A stretch of DNA of 64,000 bases, taken from assembly GCF_001591045.1 (NCBI RefSeq), contig NZ_BCUA01000007.1, positions 17,444 through 81,443 of the forward strand, read 5' to 3'. Each line of letters opens with the position of its first letter. Positions within the stretch are counted from its first letter, which is position 1. The position numbers and the translations under genes are program-made. Source of the DNA: Sphingopyxis granuli NBRC 100800 (lineage in GTDB: Bacteria > Pseudomonadota > Alphaproteobacteria > Sphingomonadales > Sphingomonadaceae). The notes beneath the pieces were generated by a model. That model ran no database searches. It was not told where the DNA came from and saw only the letters and a program-made list of their open reading frames with translations. Below are positions 16,705 through 24,164 of the stretch, one piece after another.

Positions 16705-18084
16705 ATGGCCGAAAACAAATCCTATTTCTTCTGCGGCATCGGCGGATCGGGGATGCTGCCGCTGGCGATGATCGTCGCGGCGCGCGGAGCCGCGGTTTCG
16801 GGGTCGGACCGCAGCCGCGACCAGGGGCGCACGCCCGACAAGTTCGAGTGGATCGCCGGCCGCGGCGTCGCGCTGTTTCCGCAGGACGGCAGCGGCGTCG
16901 CGGCGGGCCAGACGCTCGTCGCCTCCGCCGCGATAGAGGACGGCGTGCCCGACGTCGCGGCCGCGCGCGCGCTCGGCCTGCCGCGGCTGACGCGCGCCGA
17001 CCTCAACGCCGCGCTGTTCAACGCCGCCGACACGGCGGTCGGCGTCGGCGGGACGAGCGGCAAATCGACCGTCACCGGGATGATCGGCTGGATCCTGGAG
17101 CGCGCGGGGCGCCGCCCGACCGTGATGAATGGCGCGGTGATGCGCAATTTCGCCGGCGCCGACACCCCCTTCGCCAGCGCGCTGGTCGGCGATCCGGCGA
17201 CCTATGTCAGCGAGGTCGACGAAAGCGACGGGTCGATCGCGCTCTATCGCCCCGACGTCGCGGTCGTCACCAACATCAGCCTCGACCACAAGAGCCTCGA
17301 CGAACTGCACCGGCTGTTCGGTGATTTCGCCGCGAAGGCGCGCGTCGCGGTGATCAACGCCGACGACGCCGAATCGGCGCCGCTGCTCGCCGGCGGCAAC
17401 GTCCTGCGCTTCGGCTTTTCCGACGCGGCGGCGGTGCGCGGCAGCGATTTCGAGCCGCTGCCCGACGGATGCCGCTTCACCGTGCATTTCGCGGGCGACA
17501 GTCACGCCGCCCGCCTGCGGATGCCGGGACGCCACAATGCCGCCAACGCCCTCGCTGCGATCGCGGCGGCGCGCGCGCTCAATATCCCGGTGGCGCAGTC
17601 AGTCGCGGCGTTGGCCGATTTCGTGGGCCTCGCGCGCCGCTACGAGGTGCTGGGCCAGGCGGGCGGCGTCACCGTCATCGACGATTTCGCGCACAATCCG
17701 GACAAGGTGGCCGCGACGCTGGCGGCGGTCGCCGAATTGCCGGGCCGCGCGCTGCTCTTCTTCCAGCCGCACGGCTATGGTCCGCTCCGCCAGATGGGCC
17801 AGGAGCTGGCGGCGAGCTTTGCGGGCGGGATGCGCGACGGCGACCGGCTGTTCGTCTGCGATCCGGTCTATTTCGGCGGCACCGTCGACCGCAGCATCGG
17901 CAGCGAGGCGCTGGTCGCCGACATCGTCGCCGGCGGCAGCGACGCGGTCCACCTGACGACGCGCGCGGCGTGCGGCGCGGCGATGCTCGACGCGGCGAAG
18001 CCCGGCGACCGCATCCTGATCCTCGGCGCGCGCGACGACACGCTGACCGAATTCGGGTACGAAATACTTGCGAAGTTGACCTGA
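16705..18084 (+). CDS. MurC/Mpl-type Mur ligase
   Basis: A 459-aa ATP-dependent ligase with the three Mur domains: an N-terminal Rossmann part (CGIGGSGM, VSGSDRS), the P-loop GTSGKST (116-122) with SEVDESDGS and NISLDHKS, and a C-terminal ligase domain (GRHNAANALAAIAAA, DDFAHNPDKV). It most resembles UDP-MurNAc:L-Ala ligase MurC and the recycling ligase Mpl. Position next to LD-carboxypeptidase favours muropeptide recycling. MurC and Mpl normally have GTHGKT, so the His-to-Ser change is notable. No clear ribosome-binding site precedes the ATG. Confidence 0.82.
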   Translation: MAENKSYFFCGIGGSGMLPLAMIVAARGAAVSGSDRSRDQGRTPDKFEWIAGRGVALFPQDGSGVAAGQTLVASAAIEDGVPDVAAARALGLPRLTRADLNAALFNAADTAVGVGGTSGKSTVTGMIGWILERAGRRPTVMNGAVMRNFAGADTPFASALVGDPATYVSEVDESDGSIALYRPDVAVVTNISLDHKSLDELHRLFGDFAAKARVAVINADDAESAPLLAGGNVLRFGFSDAAAVRGSDFEPLPDGCRFTVHFAGDSHAARLRMPGRHNAANALAAIAAARALNIPVAQSVAALADFVGLARRYEVLGQAGGVTVIDDFAHNPDKVAATLAAVAELPGRALLFFQPHGYGPLRQMGQELAASFAGGMRDGDRLFVCDPVYFGGTVDRSIGSEALVADIVAGGSDAVHLTTRAACGAAMLDAAKPGDRILILGARDDTLTEFGYEILAKLT

Positions 18085-18191
18085 CCTCCGCGCAAATGGG
18101 CAAGGGACAAAGGCCGACCTCGGCTTGAATTTTGGCGCTGCAGCCTTTATGTCAACCTTGTATACCGGGCGGCAAAGCAGCAGATGTGGCT

Positions 18192-18281
18192 ATGACGGGT
18201 GCATGGATCGCGATAATCATCGGCGTCATTACGGCATTGGTCCTTGCATTTTCCTCTCGCTCGCAAGAACCCGACGCCTGA
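18192..18281 (+). CDS. Possible small membrane protein (29 aa)
   Basis: The ATG opens a 29-codon frame: MTGAWIAIIIGVITALVLAF, a hydrophobic span, followed by a short polar tail (SSRSQEPDA). The composition is that of a one-helix membrane peptide. There is no recognisable ribosome-binding site and no homologue that I can name, so this may be chance. It is listed because it is too short for usual gene finding. Confidence 0.25.
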   Translation: MTGAWIAIIIGVITALVLAFSSRSQEPDA

Positions 18282-18399
18282 TCCATAAGACGCTCCGCAT
18301 GCCCGCCACGACTGGCGCGTGCCCCCGGAACGCATGATCCCTGCAAGAAGCGGGGCGGGGGGACATTCGAACCGATGCGCTACCGGACAATGCGATCCC

Positions 18400-18427
18400 T
18401 TGCTTATCCCGCCGAAATCTGTATAGG
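18400..18427 (+). promoter_or_regulatory. Probable rpsF operon promoter
   Basis: TTGCTT (18400-18405) and TATAGG (18422-18427) are spaced by 16 nt, about 135 nt before rpsF. The long GC-rich leader could hold ribosomal-protein feedback structures, but none is clear. Confidence 0.45.
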
Positions 18428-18561
18428 CGCCCGCATTCGGGGCGAGGCCTTGTGCCTGTCGCCCCGTTTGCTTTGCACGAACAGGCAAAGCCGGACGACA
18501 GCCGGAGGGGTTTCGCGATCGGCGCGAAATCAGCGATCGGCCAAATGAAGGAAGCGCAACC

Positions 18562-18927
18562 ATGCCGTTCTACGAGCATGTATTCATCGCGCGTCAGGAC
18601 CTGAGCCAGGCTCAGGTCGACGCGCTGGCGGAAAATGTCGCCACGATCGTCACCGACCACAAGGGCACGATCCACAAGACCGAAACCTGGGGCCTGAAGC
18701 AGCTCGCCTACAAGATCGCGAAGAACCGCAAGGGTCACTACGCGATGGTGTCGGTCGAAGCGCCGGGCGAAGCCGTCGCCGAGATCGAGCGCCAGGCGGC
18801 GATCAACGAAGATATCATCCGCTGGATGACGATTCGCGTCGACGAGCTCGAAAAGGGTCCGTCGGTGATGATGCGCAAGCAGGAACGCCGCGGCGGCCGT
18901 GGCCGTGACCGCGACGGCGAAGAATAA
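18562..18927 (+). CDS. rpsF: 30S ribosomal protein S6
   Basis: A 121-aa protein starting [15 protein letters not shown], with the family motifs [10 protein letters not shown] and HYAMV and a basic/acidic C-terminal tail ([15 protein letters not shown]). It is part of the 30S platform, where it pairs with S18. It is first in the order S6-S18-L9, with short spacers of 11 and 13 nt. Confidence 0.98.
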   Translation: MPFYEHVFIARQDLSQAQVDALAENVATIVTDHKGTIHKTETWGLKQLAYKIAKNRKGHYAMVSVEAPGEAVAEIERQAAINEDIIRWMTIRVDELEKGPSVMMRKQERRGGRGRDRDGEE

Positions 18928-18938
18928 GGAGAAGCATC

Positions 18939-19163
18939 ATGGCACGACCCTTTTTCCGTCGCCGCAAGACCTGCCCCTTCAGCCAGAAGGACGCACCGGT
19001 CATCGATTACAAGGACGTCCGCCTGCTCCAGGGTTACCTGTCGGAGCGCGGCAAGATCGTCCCGTCGCGGATCACCGCGGTGTCCACCAAGAAGCAGCGT
19101 GAGTTGGCCCGCGCGATCAAGCGCGCCCGCCACATCGGCCTGCTTCCCTACATCGTGAAGTAA
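18939..19163 (+). CDS. rpsR: 30S ribosomal protein S18
   Basis: A 74-aa protein, [16 protein letters not shown], with the conserved [18 protein letters not shown] and [15 protein letters not shown] segments. It binds S6 in the 30S platform. AAGGAGAAGC precedes the start. Confidence 0.98.
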   Translation: MARPFFRRRKTCPFSQKDAPVIDYKDVRLLQGYLSERGKIVPSRITAVSTKKQRELARAIKRARHIGLLPYIVK

Positions 19164-19176
19164 GGAGGGCGGACCG

Positions 19177-19806
19177 ATGGAAATCATCCTGCTCGAACGT
19201 ATCGAGAAACTGGGCGGTATCGGCGACGTCGTCACCGTCAAGAACGGCTTTGCGCGCAACTATCTGCTGCCCAACCACAAGGCGCTGCGCGCGAACGACG
19301 CCAACCGCAAGCTGTTCGAAGCGAACCGCTCGAAGATCGAGGCCGACAACGCCGAACGCCGCAGCGCCGCCGAAGGCCGCGCCAAGGATGTCGACGGCAA
19401 GCAGGTCGTGCTGATCCGCCAGGCGTCGAACACCGGCCAGCTCTACGGCTCGGTGTCGGTGCGCGACATCGTCGACGCGCTGGTCGAGGACGGCGTGACC
19501 AACATCACCAAGGCGATGGTCGAGCTCGAACGCCCGATCAAGTCGCTCGGCCTGTTCGACGTCAAGGTCCGGCTGCACCCCGAGGTGAGCGTTACCGTCG
19601 GCGTCAACGTCGCCCGCTCGCCCGACGAGGCCGAAATGCAGAGCCAGGGCATCGACGTGATCGCGGCCATGTTCGAGGAAGAACATGCCGAAGCGGTCGC
19701 CGCGGCGCTGGAACCCGACAGCGAGGACGAGTTCGAGGACGCGACCCCGCCGTCGGAAGCGGTTGCGGAAGACGCACCTGCGGCCGACGAGGGCGAAGAG
19801 GCGTAA
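19177..19806 (+). CDS. rplI: 50S ribosomal protein L9 with acidic C-terminal extension
   Basis: A 209-aa protein. Residues 1-150 are ordinary L9 (MEIILLERIEKLGGIGDVV, KNGFARNYLLP). The remaining ~55 residues are an Ala/Glu/Asp-rich tail absent from typical 149-aa L9, including EPDSEDEFEDATPPSEA. L9 sits at the base of the L1 stalk and affects frame maintenance. The tail is probably disordered and seems to be a lineage feature. A strong terminator follows 25 nt later. Confidence 0.97.
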   Translation: MEIILLERIEKLGGIGDVVTVKNGFARNYLLPNHKALRANDANRKLFEANRSKIEADNAERRSAAEGRAKDVDGKQVVLIRQASNTGQLYGSVSVRDIVDALVEDGVTNITKAMVELERPIKSLGLFDVKVRLHPEVSVTVGVNVARSPDEAEMQSQGIDVIAAMFEEEHAEAVAAALEPDSEDEFEDATPPSEAVAEDAPAADEGEEA

Positions 19807-19830
19807 GCCTTTCTTCCTCTCGCAAGAGGC

Positions 19831-19868
19831 AAAAAGGCTCCGAAACCGCATGGTTTCGGAGCCTTTTT
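19831..19868 (+). terminator. Intrinsic terminator of rpsF-rpsR-rplI
   Basis: GGCTCCGAAACC (19836-19847) and GGTTTCGGAGCC (19852-19863) form a 12-bp stem with a GCAT loop, followed by TTTTT and preceded by AAAAA, so it could act in both directions. Confidence 0.92.
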
Positions 19869-19916
19869 GTCATCGTCTCGCCAGGGCTTCCATATCGCCG
19901 CCCTATCCCCTGCCGT

Positions 19917-19938
19917 CGCCCCGACGAAAGCTGGGGCG
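19917..19938. repeat. Short REP-like hairpin downstream of folE
   Basis: CGCCCC (19917-19922) and GGGGCG (19933-19938) flank GACGAAAGCT. The wording resembles dispersed 'CCAGCTTTCGTCGGGG' palindromes of alphaproteobacteria. It may also help to end folE transcription. Confidence 0.4.
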
Positions 19939-19947
19939 AGGTTTCGA

Positions 19948-20544
19948 TCAATACCCCATCAGGCTCAGCACTTCCTTGCGGCTGCGTTCGTCGTCGAGGA
20001 AGCAGCCGAGCAGGCGGCTTGTCACCATGCCCACGCCCGGCGTGCGCACGCCGCGGCCGGTCATGCAGCCGTGCTGCGCATCGATGACCACCGCGACGCC
20101 GTGCGGCTGGAGATGGTCCCAGATGCACCGCGCGACCTCGGCCGTCAGCCGCTCCTGCACCTGGAGCCGGCGGGCATAGCCGTTCAGGACCCGCGCCAGT
20201 TTCGAGATGCCGACGACGCGATCCTTCGGCAGATAGGCGATCGACGCCTTGCCGGTGATCGGCGCCATATGATGCTCGCAGTGCGACTGAAACGGAATGT
20301 CGCGCAGCAGCACGATCTCGTCATAGCCGCCGACCTCTTCGAAAGTGCGCGACAGGTGGAGGCCCGGGTCCTCGGCATAGCCCTGGCAATATTCCTTCCA
20401 CGCGCGCGCGACGCGCTTCGGCGTGTCGAGCAAACCCTCGCGCGACGGGTCGTCGCCCGCCCATTCGATCAGCGTGCGGATCGCGTCCTGCACGGGACCG
20501 GGCACGAGAATCTTGCCGTCCGGCCCCAGTTCCACCTCGGTCAT
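19948..20544 (-). CDS. folE: GTP cyclohydrolase I
   Basis: A 198-aa enzyme that makes 7,8-dihydroneopterin triphosphate, the first step to folate. The zinc ligands are visible: Cys89 and His92 in SHCEHHMAPI, and Cys160 in HGCMTGRGV. TPKRVARAW and QERLTAEVA are family signatures. The start at 20544 is preceded by GAGGGGCG; a 64-residue in-frame upstream extension is low-complexity and unlike the family. Confidence 0.95.
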   Translation of the reverse strand: MTEVELGPDGKILVPGPVQDAIRTLIEWAGDDPSREGLLDTPKRVARAWKEYCQGYAEDPGLHLSRTFEEVGGYDEIVLLRDIPFQSHCEHHMAPITGKASIAYLPKDRVVGISKLARVLNGYARRLQVQERLTAEVARCIWDHLQPHGVAVVIDAQHGCMTGRGVRTPGVGMVTSRLLGCFLDDERSRKEVLSLMGY

Positions 20545-20978
20545 CGCCCCTCTTTCACTGTTGCTATCATGTCGCACATGTCGCCCCCCAAATGGCTTTG
20601 CGCAAGCCCATGGCGCGAAGAAATTCCCACCCCGGGACAAGTTTACGTTGGGGAATCGTGGCTTTTCGGAAGGAGCCGAGGAGCGCGCTTTCCCGCGATT
20701 TTTTCTCCGGCACAAGTGGCTTGACGCTTTCGTCAACTAAGCGCACCTTTGGACCATTACAGAGTTCGCTTGAGCGGACCGTAATCCGGAGAGGCCGGCG
20801 TTTTCCCCGACGCCGGTGGGAGAGGACGATGACCAGCATCGCTGGCGAGCAGCAACTGCTCTGGCGTCGGATCGGACGGGTCCGGTGCCCGTTCGTATGC
20901 CTGATCGGCGTCCCTTCCCCAACCACAAATCAGATTTGGGCGACCCGCAACCGCGGGATCGAAAATGGGAGGATATAA
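20545..20978. other. Divergent intergenic region between folE and a TonB receptor
   Basis: No gene is seen in these 434 bases. A perfect inverted repeat TTGACG-CTTT-CGTCAA lies at 20721-20736 and a hairpin CCGGCG...CGCCGG at about 20797-20818. The first may be an operator or part of a promoter for the receptor, but the long leader (about 240 nt) leaves room for post-transcriptional control. Confidence 0.4.
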
Positions 20979-23900
20979 ATGAAGTTCAACGCACTGATCG
21001 GAACGTCCATCCTGGCCATGACGGTGGCGACACCGGCCTATGCGCAGAGCGGTTCCACGACCGACGCGTTCGGCGGCGAGATCGTCGTCACCGCGCAGCG
21101 CCAGTCCGAACGCCTGCAGGACGTGCCGATCGCGGTCAGCGCCTTCTCGTCGGAAGCGCTCGAGGCGCAGCAGATCAAGACGCCGTCGGACCTTCAACTC
21201 ACGCTGCCGAACGTCACCTTCACCAAGACAAACTTCACCGGCGCAAGCTTCACCATCCGCGGCATCGGCGACCTGTGCGTCGGCACGACCTGCGACAGCG
21301 CGACCGCGATCCATTTGAACGGCGACCCGCTGTTTTCGACCCGCCTGTTCGAAACCGAATTCTTCGACCTCGAACGCGTCGAGGTGCTGCGCGGGCCGCA
21401 GGGCACGCTGTTCGGCCGCAACGCGACCTCGGGCGTGGTCAACGTGATCACCGCCAAGCCGAAGCTCGGCGTGTTCCAGGCGTCGGCCGAAGCCGAATAT
21501 GGCAATTATGACTCGATCAAGGGCAAGGCGATGGTCAACATCCCCCTTGGCGACACCGCGGGCATCCGCGTCGCGGGCATCTACCTCAACCGCGACGGCT
21601 ACACCAAGAACACCTTCCTCAATACCCGCATCGACGACCGCGACCTCTACTCGGTCCGCGGCTCGCTGCGCTGGGAGCCGTCGTCCGACACCACGATCGA
21701 CCTGATGGGGTCGTATTTCCACGAACGCGACCAGCGCACGCGCATCCAGAAACAGCTTTGCCAATATGACCCGACAGGCATCCTCGGCTGTCTGAACAAC
21801 CGGCTCGACGCGTCGCCGTTCAACGGCAATGCGACCTTCACCGCCGCACTGACGTCAAAGGAATTCCTGGCAACGCAGGGCATTCCGGCCGCCTTCGCGC
21901 TTGGCAGCATTTACGGCCCCAACGTCTATGGCAATACGTCGATTTCGAGCGACCCGCGCGAGGTAAAGACGGCCTTCACGCCGTCCTATTTCACCAGCGA
22001 ACTGATCCTCCAGGGCCAGATCGAACATAATTTCGGCCCGGTCGCCTTGCAGGTGTCCGGCCAGTATCAGAAGGTCAAGCTCGAGGCGCAGCAGGATTAC
22101 AACAGCAATATCGGCGACCGCTCACTCTATGCGGGGGCCTTGAACACGTTGGCTTTCTTTGCCGCCAACGGTATTCCGACCGGCCTGCCGGCGCCTGCTC
22201 CGGCGTTTGTTCCTGGCTCTGCAGCCTATTTCGCGCCCGTAGCCGCAGCCCTGATTCCGAACGGTCCAAACGGCGTTCTTTGCACTTCGCAGTCCGACGA
22301 TACGGGACGCGGCGTGTTTGGCGGCAACGGCATCTGCAGCGATCAGTCGCTGCAATTCGATCGATCGAACCAGTATAACAGCAGTTGGTCGGGGGAAGCC
22401 ATCCTGTCCAGCGACCTTGATGGTCCGTTCAACTTCCTGCTCGGCGGCATCTATGCCGATTATCACCTGACCGAGAACAGCTATTATGTGAACGCCTTCC
22501 CGATCGATTATCTCGCGGGTGTGCTGGGAGCGTTCTCGTCCTTTAAGGCGGGATTGCCGCCGTCGGTGCTGGGTCAGCCCTTCTTCCGCAACAACACGGA
22601 TGATTTGAAGATCAAATCCTACGGTCTTTTCGGGGAAGCCTATGTCGAGTTCAGCGATCGGCTGAAACTGACCCTCGGCCTGCGCTACAACAACGACAAG
22701 AAGAGCGTCCGCACACGGTCGCTGCTCGCCAGTTCGAACGGCAATATCTTCGCACCCCACAGCTTTGCCGGCGATCTGTTCGACACACCCTATGGCGCCC
22801 TTTTCGATGGCGACAGCGCGACGCCCTGTACCCAGACGTTGCCCGATGGCAGCACGGCTTTCATGGATGGCACCCCCGCTACTCCGGTGGGCGCGGTCGG
22901 ATCGAAACCGGGATGCGAAGCCTATCAGAGCCGCAGCGTCTCCTATAACAAGCTGACTGGCCGCGCGGTGATCGACTTCAAGATCACCGAGGACAATCTG
23001 ATCTATGCCTCCTATTCGCGGGGCTATAAATCGGGCGGCATCAACCCGCCGCTGCAGCCGGTCTTCGCGGTGCCCGAATCGTTCAAGCCCGAACAGGTCG
23101 ACGCGTTCGAAATCGGGTCGAAGAACAGCTTCGGCAACGGCGCACTGCAGCTCAACGCGACGGCCTTCTACTACAAGTACAAGGATCTCCAGCTCAGCAA
23201 GATCGTCGCCCGTACCGCGGTCAACGACAACGTCAGCGCCGACATCTACGGCTTCGAAATCGAAGGCATGGTGCGGCCCGACCCGAACTGGCTGATCAAC
23301 CTCGGCTTCAGCTACCTGCATACGAAGGTGACCGAAGACAAGCTCACCAGCAACCCGCGCGATTTCGGCGGCGGCCGAGCCGATGCCGTCATCATCAAGG
23401 ACATCACCAACGGTGCGAACTGCGCGGTTTCGTCGACTTCGGGCAACGTCACCGGTGTCAACGCCTTCGTCAACACGGTGAACAACGTCATCAACGCCGG
23501 CCTCGTCCCCGGCCTCGCCGCCGGCGCTGGCTTGCAGGGAACGACGACCTTCCCGGCAGACGGAGGCATCGCTTCGACCGGTGCTTTCGGCATTTGCGGC
23601 GTGCTTGGCGCCGCTGCCAGCGGCGCCTTCGCGGGGGCCGGTCTCGACCCGGCGGCGTTCGGCGGGATCGAATATCATTCGGCCGGCGTCAATGTGAACC
23701 TGAAGGGCAACAAGCTGCCGCAGGCGCCGAACTATAAGTTCAGCGCTGGCGTGCAATATACCGCGCACCTCGGCGACAGCGACATGACGCTCGTCCCGCG
23801 CTTCGACCTCGCCTACACCGGCGACAGCTATGGCAGCATCTTCAACGGCAACGTCAACAAGATCAAAGGCTATGCCCAGGTCAACGCGCAGCTTCAGCTG

Positions 23901-24065
23901 AACGGAGCCGAGGACAAATGGTTCGTGAAGGGGTTCATCCAGAACGTCTTCGACGTGAATAGCGTCACCGGTCTCTACATCACCGACCAGTCGTCGGGTA
24001 ACTACACCAACATCTTCACCCTCGAACCGCGGCGCTACGGCATCGCGGCGGGCGTGCGGTTCTAA
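20979..24065 (+). CDS. Large TonB-dependent receptor
   Basis: A 1028-aa outer-membrane receptor with signal peptide (cleavage after TPAYAQS), TonB box GEIVVTAQRQ, plug motif VLRGPQGTLFGRNATSG and a barrel ending in ...AAGVRF. It is about 250 residues longer than most family members. The extra length lies in extracellular loops that are rich in Gly/Ala/Pro and contain several Cys pairs (GDLCVGTTC, CQYDPTGILGCL, CAVSSTSG...FGICG). GGGAGGATATAA precedes the start. A strong terminator follows. The ligand is unknown; sphingomonad members of this size often take up oligosaccharides or plant compounds. Confidence 0.92.
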   Translation: MKFNALIGTSILAMTVATPAYAQSGSTTDAFGGEIVVTAQRQSERLQDVPIAVSAFSSEALEAQQIKTPSDLQLTLPNVTFTKTNFTGASFTIRGIGDLCVGTTCDSATAIHLNGDPLFSTRLFETEFFDLERVEVLRGPQGTLFGRNATSGVVNVITAKPKLGVFQASAEAEYGNYDSIKGKAMVNIPLGDTAGIRVAGIYLNRDGYTKNTFLNTRIDDRDLYSVRGSLRWEPSSDTTIDLMGSYFHERDQRTRIQKQLCQYDPTGILGCLNNRLDASPFNGNATFTAALTSKEFLATQGIPAAFALGSIYGPNVYGNTSISSDPREVKTAFTPSYFTSELILQGQIEHNFGPVALQVSGQYQKVKLEAQQDYNSNIGDRSLYAGALNTLAFFAANGIPTGLPAPAPAFVPGSAAYFAPVAAALIPNGPNGVLCTSQSDDTGRGVFGGNGICSDQSLQFDRSNQYNSSWSGEAILSSDLDGPFNFLLGGIYADYHLTENSYYVNAFPIDYLAGVLGAFSSFKAGLPPSVLGQPFFRNNTDDLKIKSYGLFGEAYVEFSDRLKLTLGLRYNNDKKSVRTRSLLASSNGNIFAPHSFAGDLFDTPYGALFDGDSATPCTQTLPDGSTAFMDGTPATPVGAVGSKPGCEAYQSRSVSYNKLTGRAVIDFKITEDNLIYASYSRGYKSGGINPPLQPVFAVPESFKPEQVDAFEIGSKNSFGNGALQLNATAFYYKYKDLQLSKIVARTAVNDNVSADIYGFEIEGMVRPDPNWLINLGFSYLHTKVTEDKLTSNPRDFGGGRADAVIIKDITNGANCAVSSTSGNVTGVNAFVNTVNNVINAGLVPGLAAGAGLQGTTTFPADGGIASTGAFGICGVLGAAASGAFAGAGLDPAAFGGIEYHSAGVNVNLKGNKLPQAPNYKFSAGVQYTAHLGDSDMTLVPRFDLAYTGDSYGSIFNGNVNKIKGYAQVNAQLQLNGAEDKWFVKGFIQNVFDVNSVTGLYITDQSSGNYTNIFTLEPRRYGIAAGVRF

Positions 24066-24080
24066 CCAGCCCAAATAGGC

Positions 24081-24125
24081 AAAAAAAGCCCCGGCCTCTC
24101 GAACGAGAGGCCGGGGTTTCTTTTG
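24081..24125. terminator. Bidirectional intrinsic terminator between convergent TonB receptors
   Basis: CCCCGGCCTCTC (24089-24100), loop GAAC, GAGAGGCCGGGG (24105-24116), then TTTCTTTT; a run of A precedes the stem, so it can serve both convergent genes. Confidence 0.9.
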
Positions 24126-24164
24126 TCCATCGTCGAAGGACGGGCGCGGACGCCCGCCTTCCGA

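Larger units (their letters stand above)
18085..18561. other. Intergenic region upstream of rpsF
   Basis: These 477 bases hold the rpsF promoter (18400-18427), a possible 29-codon membrane ORF (18192-18281) and otherwise nothing convincing. A T-arm-like patch (ATTCGAACCGATGCGC near 18365) does not fold into a tRNA. Confidence 0.5.

Noticed and set aside
18361..18400. tRNA remnant near the rpsF leader (T-arm-like ATTCGAACCGATGCGC)
   Set aside because: Neither strand gives an acceptor stem, anticodon arm and T-arm in order; the resemblance is limited to about 15 bases.
20545..20736. Longer N-terminus for folE
   Set aside because: The extra 64 residues are compositionally odd, absent from the family, and a good ribosome-binding site precedes the internal ATG at 20544.
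22122..24074. Long open frame on the minus strand opposite the 1028-aa TonB receptor
   Set aside because: Its Arg/Ala-rich, low-complexity translation lacks domains and mirrors the strong coding frame of the receptor. Similar antisense frames oppose other receptors at 253-1839 and 24123-26945.
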